Origin: Carettochelys insculpta
Lineage: Eukaryota; Chordata; Testudines; Carettochelyidae
Length of the DNA stretch: 64,000 bases
Assembly (NCBI RefSeq): GCF_033958435.1
Contig: NC_134137.1
Coordinates: 106,526,501-106,590,500 of the forward strand
Direction: 5' to 3'
The notes beneath the pieces were generated by a model. That model did no database searches. It saw only the letters and a list, made by a program, of their open reading frames with translations, and had not been told where the DNA came from. Both the position numbers and the translations under genes were made by a program. Position 1 is the first letter of the stretch; each line of letters opens with the position of its first letter. Below are positions 24,835-35,911 of this stretch, one piece after another.

Positions 24835-25689
24835 TCTTCAGTGCAGAGTGTGCCAGCACTGAGCTTGGCCACGGCGTCAAAGAAGAAGAAGGGAGCCCAG
24901 AATCATGGTGAAGGGCCAGCACCTCAGCCTCCCAGGAGACATAAGTCTCAGTCTCTGGTGCATTACTACAAAATAAAAAAAAAAAAAAAAGGCATAATGG
25001 GGCTGCAAAAGAACCCTCCAGGTAATGTCAGTGGAGAAGTGCCATGGGCACACCTTGGAGGTCTGACCATCAATGCTGGTCTGGAGGTCCAGTCTCCACA
25101 CCCCGGAGCTCCCATAGATGCTGTAGGCATCCAGGGCGGCGCAGAACCTCCTCTAAATCATGGCACCCTTCTTTTTGCCAAGGAGAACCATGTCCCTGAG
25201 GCAGTTGTTGATTTGTCCTCTGTCCCAGGGCAAGCCTGCCATGATGGTAGACCACCTATGCTTCTGGTTCCTCCAGTGACTACAGGGCCGACAGTCCCAG
25301 CCGGGGCCGACACAGGCACCCTCAGGACAGGCACCTTCTTGGTCTTCAGTGTTAGAGACGTCTAGGTTGGAATCTGAGGCCTACTTTGCCAGTTCCGGCA
25401 GAATTAGGAGTGCTTGCTCTTCCTGGAGATGGAGTGGCCGCTCCACACTGGGGCCGTGGCCACTGAACTGGCAGCTGGCTCTGCAATGGCCATTTTGGAC
25501 TCTTCGGGCGTTTCATGGGATTCAGAGGCAGTTCATCCTCCTGCAGTCCTGGGCCCCATTGCTGGTGTCAATATTGAGAGCTCTTCTGATACCACATTCG
25601 GCACTATTGGCCTTGCTGGGAGCAATTCTGTGGGATGGCTCTTGGGAACAGCTACCCCATGGAATGGTCCTTGTCAACACAGTTAGTTT

Positions 25690-26577
25690 GTGGTTTGGAT
25701 GTCCCAGAAGGGGTTATCTCTCTTGCAGGCCACAATCCCCTCGGTTCTGGATTATTTGTGGTACCTAAGCCGGTTGGGGTTGTCCCTGACCGCCATTAAA
25801 GTACCCCAGGCAGCTATTTCTGCCGTTCGTCCCGATCCAGGACTGTTCTCAGTGTTCTCGAACCCTGTGGTCAAGAGATTCCCAAAGGACTTGGAGAGGG
25901 TTGGGCCAGCAGAACAGGACGTCATACCTTCCTGGGACCTCAGTTTGGTTTTGGCTAAGCTCATGGGGCCCCCTTTCAAGTCCGTTGCTTCCTGCTCCCT
26001 GCTGTTTCTAATCTACAAAACAGCCTTTTTGGTGGCCATTACCTCAGACAGGAAGGTATCTGAGTTGAGGGCACTTACAGTGGATCTACCCTGTATGGTG
26101 TTCCACAAGGACCATGTTAGACTGAGACCCCATCAGGGTTTCTTGGTGACGGTGGTCTCCTCTTTCCATGTCAACCAGCATATTGCATTACTAGTGTTTT
26201 ACCCCAAACCTCATGCTACCCCAAGGGAGCAGAGTTTACGTACCCTAGCTGTGCATAGGGCTTTGGCTTTTTACATAGACAGGACCAAGCCATTTAGAAA
26301 GTTGCAGCACCTCTTTCTGGCTGTAGCGGACAGGATGAAGGGCCTCCCAGTTTTGTCCCAGAAGATTTCCTCCTGGGTAGTGGCTAGTATCAAGCAATTC
26401 TACAGGCTTACAGGGTTTCCTCCTCCTCACATCAGGACTCACTCTAAGAGGGCACAGGCCTCTTCCACAGCATTCCTAGCCCATGTCCCTATTCAGGAAA
26501 TCTGTAGGGCTGCCACCTGGTTTTCCAGTCGCCCCTTTTCAGGCCATTATGCTATCAGGCTAGGGAGTATGCTGTAA
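25690..26577 (+). CDS. DIRS-like tyrosine recombinase
   Basis: An open frame of 295 codons. Tyrosine recombinases of DIRS elements integrate circular cDNA without making target duplications. Visible hallmarks are LTAIKVPQAAISAV near the N-terminal core-binding part, WDLSLVL and FKSVASCSLLFLIYKTAFLV, the catalytic Arg box ITSDRKVSELRAL, the HxxR box THSKRAQASS, and a possible nucleophilic Tyr in GHYAI near the end. LDRT- and IQEICRAATW-like motifs also fit the vertebrate DIRS family. The true start may be upstream or be fused to deleted sequence. Whether it is transcribed is unknown. It is a transposon gene within the MBNL2 intron, not a host gene. It is uninterrupted although the rest of the element is broken. 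Confidence 0.82.
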   Translation: MVWMSQKGLSLLQATIPSVLDYLWYLSRLGLSLTAIKVPQAAISAVRPDPGLFSVFSNPVVKRFPKDLERVGPAEQDVIPSWDLSLVLAKLMGPPFKSVASCSLLFLIYKTAFLVAITSDRKVSELRALTVDLPCMVFHKDHVRLRPHQGFLVTVVSSFHVNQHIALLVFYPKPHATPREQSLRTLAVHRALAFYIDRTKPFRKLQHLFLAVADRMKGLPVLSQKISSWVVASIKQFYRLTGFPPPHIRTHSKRAQASSTAFLAHVPIQEICRAATWFSSRPFSGHYAIRLGSML

Positions 26578-27498
26578 TGGGCAGGGCTGTACGATAGTCA
26601 TTCCAGGACTCCAACCTCACCTCCTAACGTCAGCTTGTATTCACCTACATTGGAAAGCACATGAACAAACACGTGAAGAAGAAAAGACAGTTACTTTGGT
26701 AACTGGTGTTCTTGAAGCTGTGTTGTTCGTGTCTGTTCCAAAACCCACCTGCCTTTCCCTGCCATTGGAGTAGTTGGCAAGAAGGAACTGAACCGGGGAC
26801 AGGGCAGACGGGGCCTATATTGGGTGCTATATCAATACACTCCAGGGGGCACCACACCAACCTGATGGCTACCGGCTAGGGGAGAATTTTCCAGCAACTG
26901 AGTATGCGTGCTCACACCTGTATTGTAATGGACATGAACAACACATCTTGAAGAGCACCAATAACAAATATAAGTAAATGTCTTTTGTAGGATTTACATT
27001 TGCACTTGTTTTGATATCTTTTTTGAAATTTAATGTTTTGGATAAAAATCCAGTGAATTTGTTATCAATTTGCTCAAATTTCTATCTAATCAACATTGAA
27101 AGTAGCAAAAGGTGTTAATTTTTTTAAAATATGACTTTATCTTTATGAATGTCTTCATTGAGAAAGTAACTGATTCTACAGGTGTAGTTAACTGACAAAT
27201 GCTGAGCAATATTTTTAGGGGTCTTGGTGAACAAAAATAGATTGTTTGAAATGACCGAGCTCTGTGTGAGTTCAGCTTATTACTGTATCAAACAATACAG
27301 TTATATTAATTGCAACTTAGTCAGAAAGCAGGGAAATCTAATTAACAGTTGTATAAAGGACTCTTGCAAGCTCCATGAGATGAGTCTAAAACAATGAAAT
27401 ATGAGCTGTGTGTGTGGGTTTTTCTTTTTTTGTTTTGTTTCTCCCAGTGAAGACTGCTGCGAACCCATCAGCTGTAATTAGTGTTGTTTTGCACGTAG

Positions 27499-27762
27499 GT
27501 ATGCAGGGAGTTCCAGCGGGGAAACTGCGCACGGGGAGAGACTGACTGCCGCTTTGCACATCCTGCAGATAGCACGATGATTGACACAAATGACAACACT
27601 GTAACCGTTTGTATGGATTACATAAAGGGGCGTTGCATGAGGGAGAAATGCAAATATTTTCACCCTCCTGCACATTTGCAGGCCAAAATCAAAGCTGCTC
27701 AACATCAAGCCAACCAGGCTGCAGTGGCAGCGCAAGCAGCTGCTGCAGCTGCGTCAGTGATG
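27499..27762 (+). CDS. MBNL2: MBNL2 coding exon: zinc fingers 3 and 4
   Basis: A 264-nt exon (88 codons, phase 0/0), acceptor GCACGTAG, donor GTAAGT. Zinc finger 3 is [20 protein letters not shown] (C-x7-C-x6-C-x3-H) and zinc finger 4 is [18 protein letters not shown] (C-x7-C-x4-C-x3-H). All eight metal ligands are present. These fingers bind YGCY-containing RNA. An alanine-rich tail follows ([19 protein letters not shown]). GRCMREKC with Met and [10 protein letters not shown] are MBNL2-type; MBNL1 has Ser and Tyr at the matching positions from memory. The frame is intact. Confidence 0.96.
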
Positions 27763-29384
27763 GTAAGTGCAAGAACACATGATTACATTTTTCATAATTT
27801 TTAATTGTTGCTTTTCTCCAAATAGTAGTGTTGTTTAAATTATTTGTTTTTACACATTCTTCATAAAAGGTAGGAATTCTAAATATCCCGACATTCTTAA
27901 GGGAAAAATACTTTCTCTCAGAGTTCCTTCAGCCTAACAGGTCCCTCTTCTGAATAGAGTGAAGCAGCCAGACCCTCTGTCGTTTTCTTCTCTGTCCCAT
28001 GATGATATGCTAAATTTGCCTCCCAATATTTCTTGATGAGAACTAAAACTGGTAGAACTCAGTGGTCAAGGGGAAGTACATACACATTTGGTATATAACC
28101 CCTTTGATGGCAGAAATAGGAAACAGGGAATAAAGAAAGAGGTGATTTTGTTTCCAAAACATAAGGAACATATGAGCATTCTGGTCTCTCCCACTCATTT
28201 ATCATAATATTTCTGGACAGGTCATTTTAAATTGCCCCTGACTCAGTTTCCCCTTTATAAGAAAAGGAAATAAGGAGCTTAATTGTGAAGCTTAATTAAT
28301 TTTTTTTCAGACATTCAGCTTTGTATCTGTGAATGCCCTGATGATAGTGCCTATGTATATAATTAATAAAACTATATCTAGTAAGCTCAAAGCAAAGAGG
28401 TTAAAGAATCTGGTTTGTTTTCAGAAGTTTTGTACTCTTACCACTGCATATTTAGAGATGTCTTTCCCTCAGTGTCCTTTTACAGAATGGCTGATATTGT
28501 TACTAGCCACTATTGATAAAGATGAACAAAAAAGCATGCAGGGTCTTGTTCTGGGGACAGTAGTGTAGTCAGCCTATAGATCAAAGCATCATTGTTCTAA
28601 ATCCTGGCACTGAAAGAATAATTATACAGATGTGACTTGAGGCAAGTACATACAATAGCTGTAGACAATACAGTTACTCTCATAGTAAGAAGCCTACCAG
28701 AAGCACAATACAGTATAGTATATAACTGTTACAGCGTTTTGTATGTAGCGAATAAATAGAGAACAGACATTTAGGGAACAAAGAGTTAGCGTCTTTCAAA
28801 TGTGGCAAATGTGAAAGAATTTAAATCTCCAAGCAGAAGGAAAAGAACAAAAGAAAGCTTTCCCTAATTCAGGATTTTCTCCTACAATATTTCCAGTTTC
28901 TGTTTAAAATACAGGAATTTTAGCTAATACCATCTCTGTGCTCACAGATGCTGAGAAACCAAGCTGGAAATGAAAAAGTGAATATCTCAGTTTTTGCTTT
29001 AACTTAGAGCAGAGCAAATGACTGATTTGGTGGGGGGAGGGGCACAGAATGGCCAGTAAATTCAAAAGTCAGAAAAAATACTACTTTTGATTTCAAAAAT
29101 TCTGTTCCCTTCTCTGAATCAGGCAAAGGGAAGAGACACAGCCACATCTCCTATCTCCCAGGTAAGCACCTTAATCAACAGACGAGTCAAGTTCATTATC
29201 TCACTTTGATCCACTAAAACTTTAAGTATTTATACAAAGTGGAACAGTTTTAACAGGGGAGAATGAGAATAACTCATTCACAATGATTTATAGCCTGGCA
29301 GTTATGGAACTCGCTTGGCAAGGAAGGAGCTTTGCATAGGAGTCACTGTTCCAGAATGGTAATTCAAAGGTTGCATGTGGCACA

Positions 29385-31202
29385 TTGAGAAATATAAGGA
29401 TGGCCATACTGGGTCAGACTAAAGGTCCACGTAGTGCAGTATCCTATCTTCCGAGAGTGGCCAATTACAGGTGCCCCCAAAGAAGTGAACAGAACAGGTA
29501 GTCATTGAGTGATCCCTCTCCTATCATCCATTTCCATCCTCTGACAGACAGAGGCTAGGGGCATCATTCCTAACCATCCTGGCTAGTAGCCACTGATGGG
29601 CCTAATCTCCATGAAATTATCTAGTTCTTTTTGAACCCTGTTGAAGTCCTGGTCTGCACAACACCCTCTGGCAAGGAATTCCACAGGCCTACCATGCGTT
29701 GGATGAAGAAAAACTTCCTTTTGTTAGTTTTAAACCTGCTACTCATTAATTTCATTTGGTGACCCCTAGTTCTCGTGTTATGGGAAAAAATAAATATCTT
29801 TTCCTTATTCCCTTTTTCCATACCTGAAATAATTTTATAGACCTCTATCATATCATCCCTTAGTCTCCTGTTTTGTAGCCTGAAAAGTCCCAGTCTTTTT
29901 AATCTTTCTTCATATGACACCAGTTCCAAAACCCTAATAATTTTTGTTGCCCTTTTACGAACCTTTTCTAATGCCAATATAACTTTTTTGAGATGAAGCG
30001 ACTATATCTGTATGCAGTATTAAAGATATGGGTGTACAATGGATTTGTATAGAGGCAGTAAGATATTCACTGTCTTATTCTTGATCCCTTTTTAAATGAT
30101 TCCTAGCATTGTTTGCTTTTTTGACTGCTGCTGCACTTTTTGCAGATGTTTTGAGAGAACTAGCCACAGTGATGCCAAGGCCATGGACATAGAATTCAAC
30201 CACCAATATGCAATTTTAGCTGTGCCAATTCCATAGCTAAAATTGATTTATCACTACTACTCAACTGCAATGTCTGTCTATACAGAAGAAGGTTGACTAG
30301 AGCATTTCTCTCATCTTCCTTAATCCTCATTGCTTGCGAGGAGTTCCAGAGTCAACTTTGACCCCAAAAAGCACCATTTTGCTCATGCGTGGAACAAAAC
30401 CCCAGAAGATTGACCCTAAGCAGTCGATTTTACGTGGTACTATAGACCTATCCCAAAATCTCTCTCTTGATTGGTTACAGCTAAATTAATCCCCACCATT
30501 TTGCATGTATAGTTGGGATTATTTTTTCAGTGGGCATTACTTTACATTTATCAACATTAAATTTCATTTGCCCTTTTTTTTGCCCAATCACTTAGTTTTG
30601 GGAAACCTTTTTGAAGCTCTTCATAGTCTGCTTTGTTCTTAGCTATCTTGAACAGTTTAGTATCGTCTGCAAAATTTGATACATCACTGTTTACCCCTTT
30701 CTCCAGATCATTCATAAATAGATTGAATACGATTGGTCCAATATGGACTTTACGGACACAACTAGTTGCCACTCTCCATTCTAAAAACTTACCTTTTATT
30801 CTTATCCTTTTTTTCATGCCTTTTACAAGTGATCAGTCCGTGAGAGGACCTTCCCTCTTATCCAATGACAATTTACTTTACTTAAGAGCCTTTGATGAAG
30901 GACTTTGTCAAAGGCTTTCTGGAACTCTAAGTAAGCTATATCCACTGAATCCCCCTTGTTCACATGTTTATTTCCTCAAAGAACTCTAGTAGATTAGTAA
31001 GGTATGATTTTCCTTTATAGAAACCATGTTGACTTTTTCCCAAAAAATTATGTTCATCTAGGTGTCTGACAATTTTATTATTTAGTATAGTTTCAACTGC
31101 TTTGCCTAGTACTGATGTTAGACTTACCCATCTTTAATTGCCAGGATCACTTTTAGATCCCTATTTAAGTATCGGTGTCACATTAGCTATCTTCCAGTCA
31201 AT
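29385..31202 (-). pseudogene. CR1/L3-type LINE, antisense, decayed
   Basis: Reading on the minus strand, part of the reverse transcriptase appears at 30557-30817 (GPIVFNLFMNDLEKG, then FADDTKLFKI with both catalytic Asp). The ORF2 C-terminus is at 29621-29977 (YEERLKRLGLFRLQNRRLRD, DMIEVYKI, FFFIQRMVGLWNSLPEGVVQ). The 3' UTR is at 29385-29620 (GGCCATACTGGGTCAGACTA in genome sense). The frames are separated by stops. The closest relative in the window is the sense copy at 58590-60066. A foreign block of about 270 bp (30181-30453) interrupts it. Confidence 0.85.
30181..30453. mobile_element. Probable MITE inserted in the CR1 copy
   Basis: Compared with the CR1 copy at 58590-60066, this stretch is extra. 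Its ends (GGCCATGGACATA and TGGTACTATAGACC) are roughly inverted, like the GGCNNTGTCTACAC-type elements. Boundaries are approximate. Confidence 0.4.
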
Positions 31203-31445
31203 GGCCACGTCTACACTTGCCCCGCTGCTGGAAGAGGAATGGTAATGAGTGGAGCGGAAGATGCAAATGAGGTGCGGATTAAAATATCTCATGCTTTATT
31301 TGCATATTCCCATGAGATCTGGCTTCTGGAAAACCTCTTTCTGGAAGCAAAAGCTGCCATGTAGATGGGGCTCCTTTGAAAGGAAACGGGGGCGGGGTCC
31401 TTCCAAAGGAAATCCCCCTTCTGGAAGACGCTTCTTCCATAAATA
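31203..31445. mobile_element. MITE fragment, same family as 37118-37469
   Basis: It starts GGCCACGTCTACACTTGCCCC and shares CATGAGATCTGGCTTCTGGA, GGAAGCAAAAGCTGCCATGT and CTTCTGGAAGACGC phrases with 37118-37469. The right third is missing. Confidence 0.65.
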
Positions 31446-32011
31446 TTTATAAAACAAATAAATAGGATCAGTTATTCATTGGAACAAATAATATGGGAGA
31501 GTGTGGGGAAAAGTGATTGCTGATGCAATATTTGTAGGCTCTCCCCACCCCTGTACCCCCAAAATGGTCAAGAATAATGGTCAAAATACTGCCTGACCAA
31601 AACAAAATAAACTCTGGTGAATCTCCTTTGGAAGGCACAATCAAGGATCCTTGAGAAAGAGTTCCTGCTTCCAGATGGGTCCAGAGTTGAAATTTTGGTC
31701 TTTCAGCAGTCTTACTCTGATGCACTGTACTTGGTGGGCAGGAATGTGGATCAAAAGGCTTGAATACATAAAGCCTGGGTTATGCAGGGCTTTATAGACT
31801 AATAATGAGAAAGGGTTCATTTACACACTTCACAAATATTCAAACAGTAAATATTTTTGCTGTAGAACATGTTAACATACATCTTCACCAGTGCAGGAAC
31901 TCTTTTACCTGTTAAAAGCGCTTATTAAACTGCCTCTGTGCAAAATTCACAACCATTTTAAAACAGCCAGTACTACGCGGTAATCAGCACAGCAGATGCC
32001 CAGGGAGGGAT

Positions 32012-32205
32012 AGCTCAGTGGTTTGAGCATTGGCTTGCTAAACCCAGTGTTGTGAGGTCAGTCCTTGAGGAGGCCACTTAGGGGTCATGGGCAAATAGAT
32101 TTAAAAAGAAGATGTCAGGGATGGTGCTGGCTCCTGCCAACAGCAGAGGGGACTGGACTCAGTAACCTCCCAAGGTCTCTTCCAGCTCTATGAGATGTGT
32201 ATCTC
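32012..32205 (+). repeat. tRNA-derived SINE of the turtle (Cry-type) family
   Basis: It begins GGGAGGGATAGCTCAGTGG with a pol III A box at 32021-32031 (TAGCTCAGTGG) and a degenerate B box at 32056-32066 (GGTCAGTCCTT). The tRNA-unrelated part follows: GAGGCCACTTAGGGGTCATGG, GGACTGGACTCAGTAACC and CAAGGTCTCTTCCAGCTCTA. I recognise this as the tRNA-Lys-derived SINE described from cryptodiran turtles. It is a repeat and not a functional tRNA gene, because the cloverleaf does not close. A short purine-pyrimidine tail follows (to about 32240). Confidence 0.82.
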
Positions 32206-33362
32206 CATGTGTGTGTATAGATATATACATATAAAGATAATTCCCCAGTAGTTAGTCAAAATTCCAAAATCAGGAGTTTCCCAGCTGTACTCTGTGGGTC
32301 ACTGTTGGAAAAGGGGGCACTTTCTTTTCTGTGTAAGCAATTGCCATAGTTGCAAAGGGAAGTTACGTAATAGCCAAGGTGAAGGGAAGTATGGCCATGA
32401 AAGGAAGCAGGACTGTCCATGGTACTACTGTGAAGTGGTCCACCTTATGGCAGATACCATTTCTGAACCCCTCCAAAAACAAAACACCTTTCAGTTACAA
32501 ACACGAGTAAACAGGGAAGTCTTGGGTAAACTACATGCCTGAGTATCAGGAGTGAGATTCGGGCTCAAACTATGATAACTATGCTGCTGTAACCGGAGCT
32601 ACTACTAAAGTCCCACAGCCAGCCCAGATGAGTTAAAGTCACCTTTGTCCCCACTTCCTCGTGCTGTCTCTTCAGTTCTGTGCCTGACCAAGAGGATTCA
32701 AGACAACTCGGGGCAATCTACCACTAGCCCCTAACTTTTAAACCTAGTAACTTTTTCTCTGATGCCTTAGCTGATCTCAGTTTTGAGGTAAAAGCAAGGC
32801 AATGGACAGTCTATGAAGTAGCCAGAACCCAATATTTTTGTAGTTAAAATGAGTATTTCCATATTATTGTGCTTTATGAAGTGAATTTGAAGTGTGATCC
32901 ATTAATGTGCAGTAACAAACATGAAAAAACACACTGAGGAACATGAAAGCTGTACTAAATTAAATATTCTCCAGACCTTAAACACACGTCATAATAGTAT
33001 ACACATACAAAGGTATGCGATAGATAAATAGAACCTTTATGCAGTTAGTTAATTTCATTTTCATTTTCCTTCTCTCCCTCCCCACTGTCCCTTCTGTTCC
33101 TCTGCCGTGGTGGTTTTCTCATGGAAAGGCCTGGTAGAAGAAATTTGTTTTAGAGAGTGGTTTGAATGGTGATGGGGAGGTTCCTCAGCGAACAAGGCTG
33201 CAAGCATAGGAGTGAGAGGGAAGAAGGCTTTGAGGAGTTGAGGGAGAAGTACACACATGCTGTGCCAGTCCCACCCCAACTTCCCTCCCCAAAATACCGA
33301 GAACACTCCCTCCCTCAAAAAAGCCCCTCTCCAAAAAAAACAAAAACAAAAAAAACCCAAAC

Positions 33363-34023
33363 CTCTGCCACTCACTGGCTCTGGTGGAAGAGCCATTGGA
33401 GCCTGCTGGCTGGGGGCACCTGGTCACAGGTGGCCAAGGACACCTGTAGGTTGGGTGCCTGCCCATGGGCATCCGCCCCAATGTGGCAGGAGCCACCTGG
33501 CAGCATGGTACCTGACCACGCAGCAGGAGCAGCCTGTACCTCGCATGGCTGGAGCAACCTGGCCACGGGGTGCCTGGCCCTACGTGGCTGGTGCCGCTTG
33601 GCCCCACAGGGCAGGAGGTGCCTGGCCGGGGGCTGTCTGGCCCTATGCAGCTGGAGCCACCTGTCCACAGGGTGCCTGAACCCACACGGCTGAAACTGCC
33701 TGGCCTTGCACCACTGGAGCCACCTGGCTGTGGGGTGCCCGGCCCTGTGTGGCTGGAGCCGCTTGGCTGTCTGCAGCTGGAGCTGCCTTACCGTGGCAGC
33801 TGCAGGGGCCATGATGCACATGGCGGCTCCAGCAAGGGAGGTGGCGGCATCAGAGGCTCCTTGGGCTGCAGCAGATAAGTTCGTTAATTTTTGGATAGGA
33901 GGGGAGCAGGAGAGACTTTTAAGATTTTACTGACCCCTATTTAGCGGACTTCAGGAACAACGGGTGACATCCATTGTTTCCGAAGTCTGCTAAATTGGGG
34001 TCCGTAAAACCAAGGTTTTACTG
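33363..34023 (-). mobile_element. GC-rich element with a TTTTACTG terminus (Tigger-like fragment)
   Basis: The right end GGTCCGTAAAACC...TTTTACTG is the reverse complement of a CAGTAAAACC-type left terminus, and the phrase ATTTAGCGGACTTCAGGA at 33941 recurs exactly in the element at 34867-35911. The GC-rich part (33380-33880) is an imperfect minisatellite of TGGAGCCACCTGGCC-like units. Long frames on both strands here (up to 175 codons) reflect this repetition. The left boundary is uncertain. Confidence 0.45.
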
Positions 34024-34219
34024 TGGCGGGGAGCTGGGAGCCAGGTGCAGCAGTGCTGTCAGTTTCCGGGGTCTCCACAGCTTGGGGGAACCAGGAAACT
34101 GACAGCGCAGCAGCTCTGGTCAATTTCCCATCTCCCACTAGTAGCGGGGACCCAGGAGCCAGGTGCGGTGCGTAGCTTTGTGGGATACATGTGGGACACT
34201 TGTGGAGGCTCATAAATTC

Positions 34220-34428
34220 GAATTAAGGACACGGTGCTTCCACACTAACCTTTATTTGACATTTTAAACTCGAGATGGATGCTATACCCGTCTGTTAATA
34301 TCAACATTTTGTTACTGATATTAGGGCTGACTAAATCGAGCTAATGACATTTACAGTGACAAAGTGACCTATTAATGTGGAGCCACCTCCTTTAAATTTG
34401 ATTTTGTCTCGCAGTGCAGACACAGCCT
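34220..34428. mobile_element. MITE remnant with GCAGACACAGCC terminus
   Basis: The right end AGTGCAGACACAGCC and words such as AAATCGAGCTAATGAC and TTAAATTTGATTTTGTCTC match the reverse complement of the left portion of the element starting at 49047. The left end is degraded. Confidence 0.45.
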
Positions 34429-34689
34429 AAGATTAATCTATCTGTGGTGTTAGTTCTTGCCAGCGGGGGTGTAAATTTTAGTCTGTACCAGTGTATTGTA
34501 CACAAACTGGCCAAAGTGGACACTATTCATGTATGCTATAAGTTCCTTACTGTGTGTTAACACAGTCCTGTTTCAAACAGTGGTATATTAAGGAGCAGTA
34601 GGAAACTTTTAGTTTGTACCAGCAGGTTGCACAAAGTCCACTTAATGCATGACCTACTGATGCAGACGAGAACTTACATCGCACTTATA

Positions 34690-34850
34690 TGGACTACCTC
34701 ACCATATAGATGAATCCCAAGTGACTTGTCCAGCATCACAGAAGTTTGTGGTAGATCAGGGATTGAATCTGTGTCTCCCACAGGCCAGGCTCATAATCTC
34801 ACCACTGAACCATCCTTTTCTAATCACTAATGACCATGATCGAGCAGCTC
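34690..34850 (-). repeat. Ancient MIR-type SINE fragment
   Basis: CCAAGTGACTTGTCCAGCAT, CACAGAAGTTTGTGGTAGA, TTGAATCTGTGTCTCC and CTCACCACTGAACCATCC follow the antisense MIR pattern, as at 7069-7220. Confidence 0.5.
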
Positions 34851-34866
34851 TTGTAGACTGGAGGTA

Positions 34867-35911
34867 CAGTAAACCCTCGATTTTTACAGACCCCGATTTA
34901 GCGGACTTCAGGAGCAACAGACATCCACCAGCCCTCCTGCAGTTCTCCAGTCCGCTTAACTGGGCCCCATAAAATCCTAAATACTGCCCCCCATGCCTCA
35001 AAAATGTAAGGCAACTTACCCAAGCCACCGGAGCAGCTGCTGCTGCTGAACCCTCCACCGTGCCTGGTCTGCCGCTGCCGGAGTTGCAATGCACTTCTCT
35101 TGCTGGGGTGGGGCGCATACATGGGCAGACCGCATTTGTGTACGCACCCCAGCCCTGGTGGGACGTGCACATGGCGGCTCCTCTGGCAGCATGGTGGGCT
35201 GGCGGCTCCAGCCCCAGGCAGCAGTGGGCTCCAGCAGTTTTCGCTACCTGCAGGGCCAGCCCCTCTGGCCGCACAGTGGCAGGGCCACTCCAGTGGCAGT
35301 GGGCTCTGACCACTTCAGCCCCACGCAGCGGCGGACTCCAGCCAGTCCAGCCCCGTATTTCAGCGGGCTCTAACCATTCCAGCCCCACGTGGCAGCAGGC
35401 TCCAGCAGCTCCAGACACGGGGCGAGTGGGGGGCGGCCACTTCAGCCCCATGCAGCGGAGCGGCTGTGCTGGCCCTGTGTGGTGGTGGGTTCCTCCCTCT
35501 CCAGCCCAGCACGACGGGCTGGCTGCTCTAACAATGACAGTAGGCCCAGGCCACTCTAGCCCCACATGGGAGACTGGCCGCTCCAGGCTCGTGCAGCAGC
35601 GGGCTCCAGCCACTCCAGCCCCTCACAATGCTGTGGCTGCTCTAGGAGCGGCGGGCCCAGGCAGCTCCAGATCCATGCAGCAACGGGCCCTGGCAGCGCC
35701 AGCCCCATGCAGCAGTGGGCTGAGGCCACTCCAGCCCTATGCAGCGGTGAGCCCCAGCCACTCCAGCCCCACACGGTGGCTCTGGTGAGTTGCTGGCATT
35801 TTTTGGGGGGGAATGGGGTTGGGGGAGCCTGGCAGGGTGGGTGGGCCATAAAATCTCTTATTTAACAGACACCCCTTCCCCCCATTAGTCCATTAAATCG
35901 TGGGTTTACTG
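34867..35911. mobile_element. TA-flanked Tigger/pogo-like element with GC-rich interior
   Basis: The element has TA on both outer sides (34865-34866 and 35912-35913) and inverted ends: CAGTAAACCCTCGATTT at the left and AAATCGTGGGTTTACTG at the right. These are the TcMar-Tigger type of termini. The interior (35100-35800) is very GC-rich and repeats CTCCAGCCCCATGCAGCAG-like units, giving long frames on both strands (242 and 285 codons). These have no transposase motifs and are treated as chance frames. It is therefore a non-autonomous 1045-bp element. Confidence 0.8.

Larger units (their letters stand above)
23975..26960 (+). mobile_element. DIRS-like tyrosine-recombinase retrotransposon, internally deleted
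   Basis: Inverted terminal repeats of about 150 bp flank the element. The left (about 23975-24126) contains TGGTGCCCCCTGGAGTG and GCGCCCAATATAGGCTCC. The right (about 26810-26960) contains the reverse complement of TGGTGCCCCCTGGAGTG and of a CACCCAATATAGGCCCC variant. A further terminal-like segment (GTTCTTGAAGCTGTGTTGTT, about 26708) sits just inside the right repeat, where DIRS elements carry an internal complementary region. A gag-like frame (24580) and a tyrosine recombinase frame (25690-26577) are on the + strand. At about 3.0 kb it is shorter than full DIRS elements, and no reverse transcriptase or RNase H is recognisable, so the middle has been lost. Confidence 0.82.
23833..27498 (+). 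other. MBNL2: MBNL2 intron
   Basis: The donor is GTACTA and the acceptor GCACGTAG; both neighbouring exons are phase 0. About 3 kb of the 3.7 kb is a single DIRS-like insertion (23975-26960). The rest (26961-27498) is AT-rich with a T/G-rich tract before the acceptor, and no other element is seen. Confidence 0.85.

Noticed and set aside
24841..25768. 174- and 139-codon frames as host genes
   Set aside because: They lie between the inverted repeats of the DIRS-like element and represent frame-broken gag-region sequence.
32012..32090. Possible functional tRNA gene
   Set aside because: A and B boxes are present, but the cloverleaf does not close and the sequence continues into a SINE body.
33166..33878. 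Frames up to 175 codons on both strands
   Set aside because: They result from a GC-rich minisatellite core of a transposon fragment, with no domain or conserved motif.
34756..35788. 285-codon minus and 242-codon plus frames
   Set aside because: Both lie in the TA-flanked element 34867-35911. They overlap each other and consist of low-complexity repeats with no transposase motifs.
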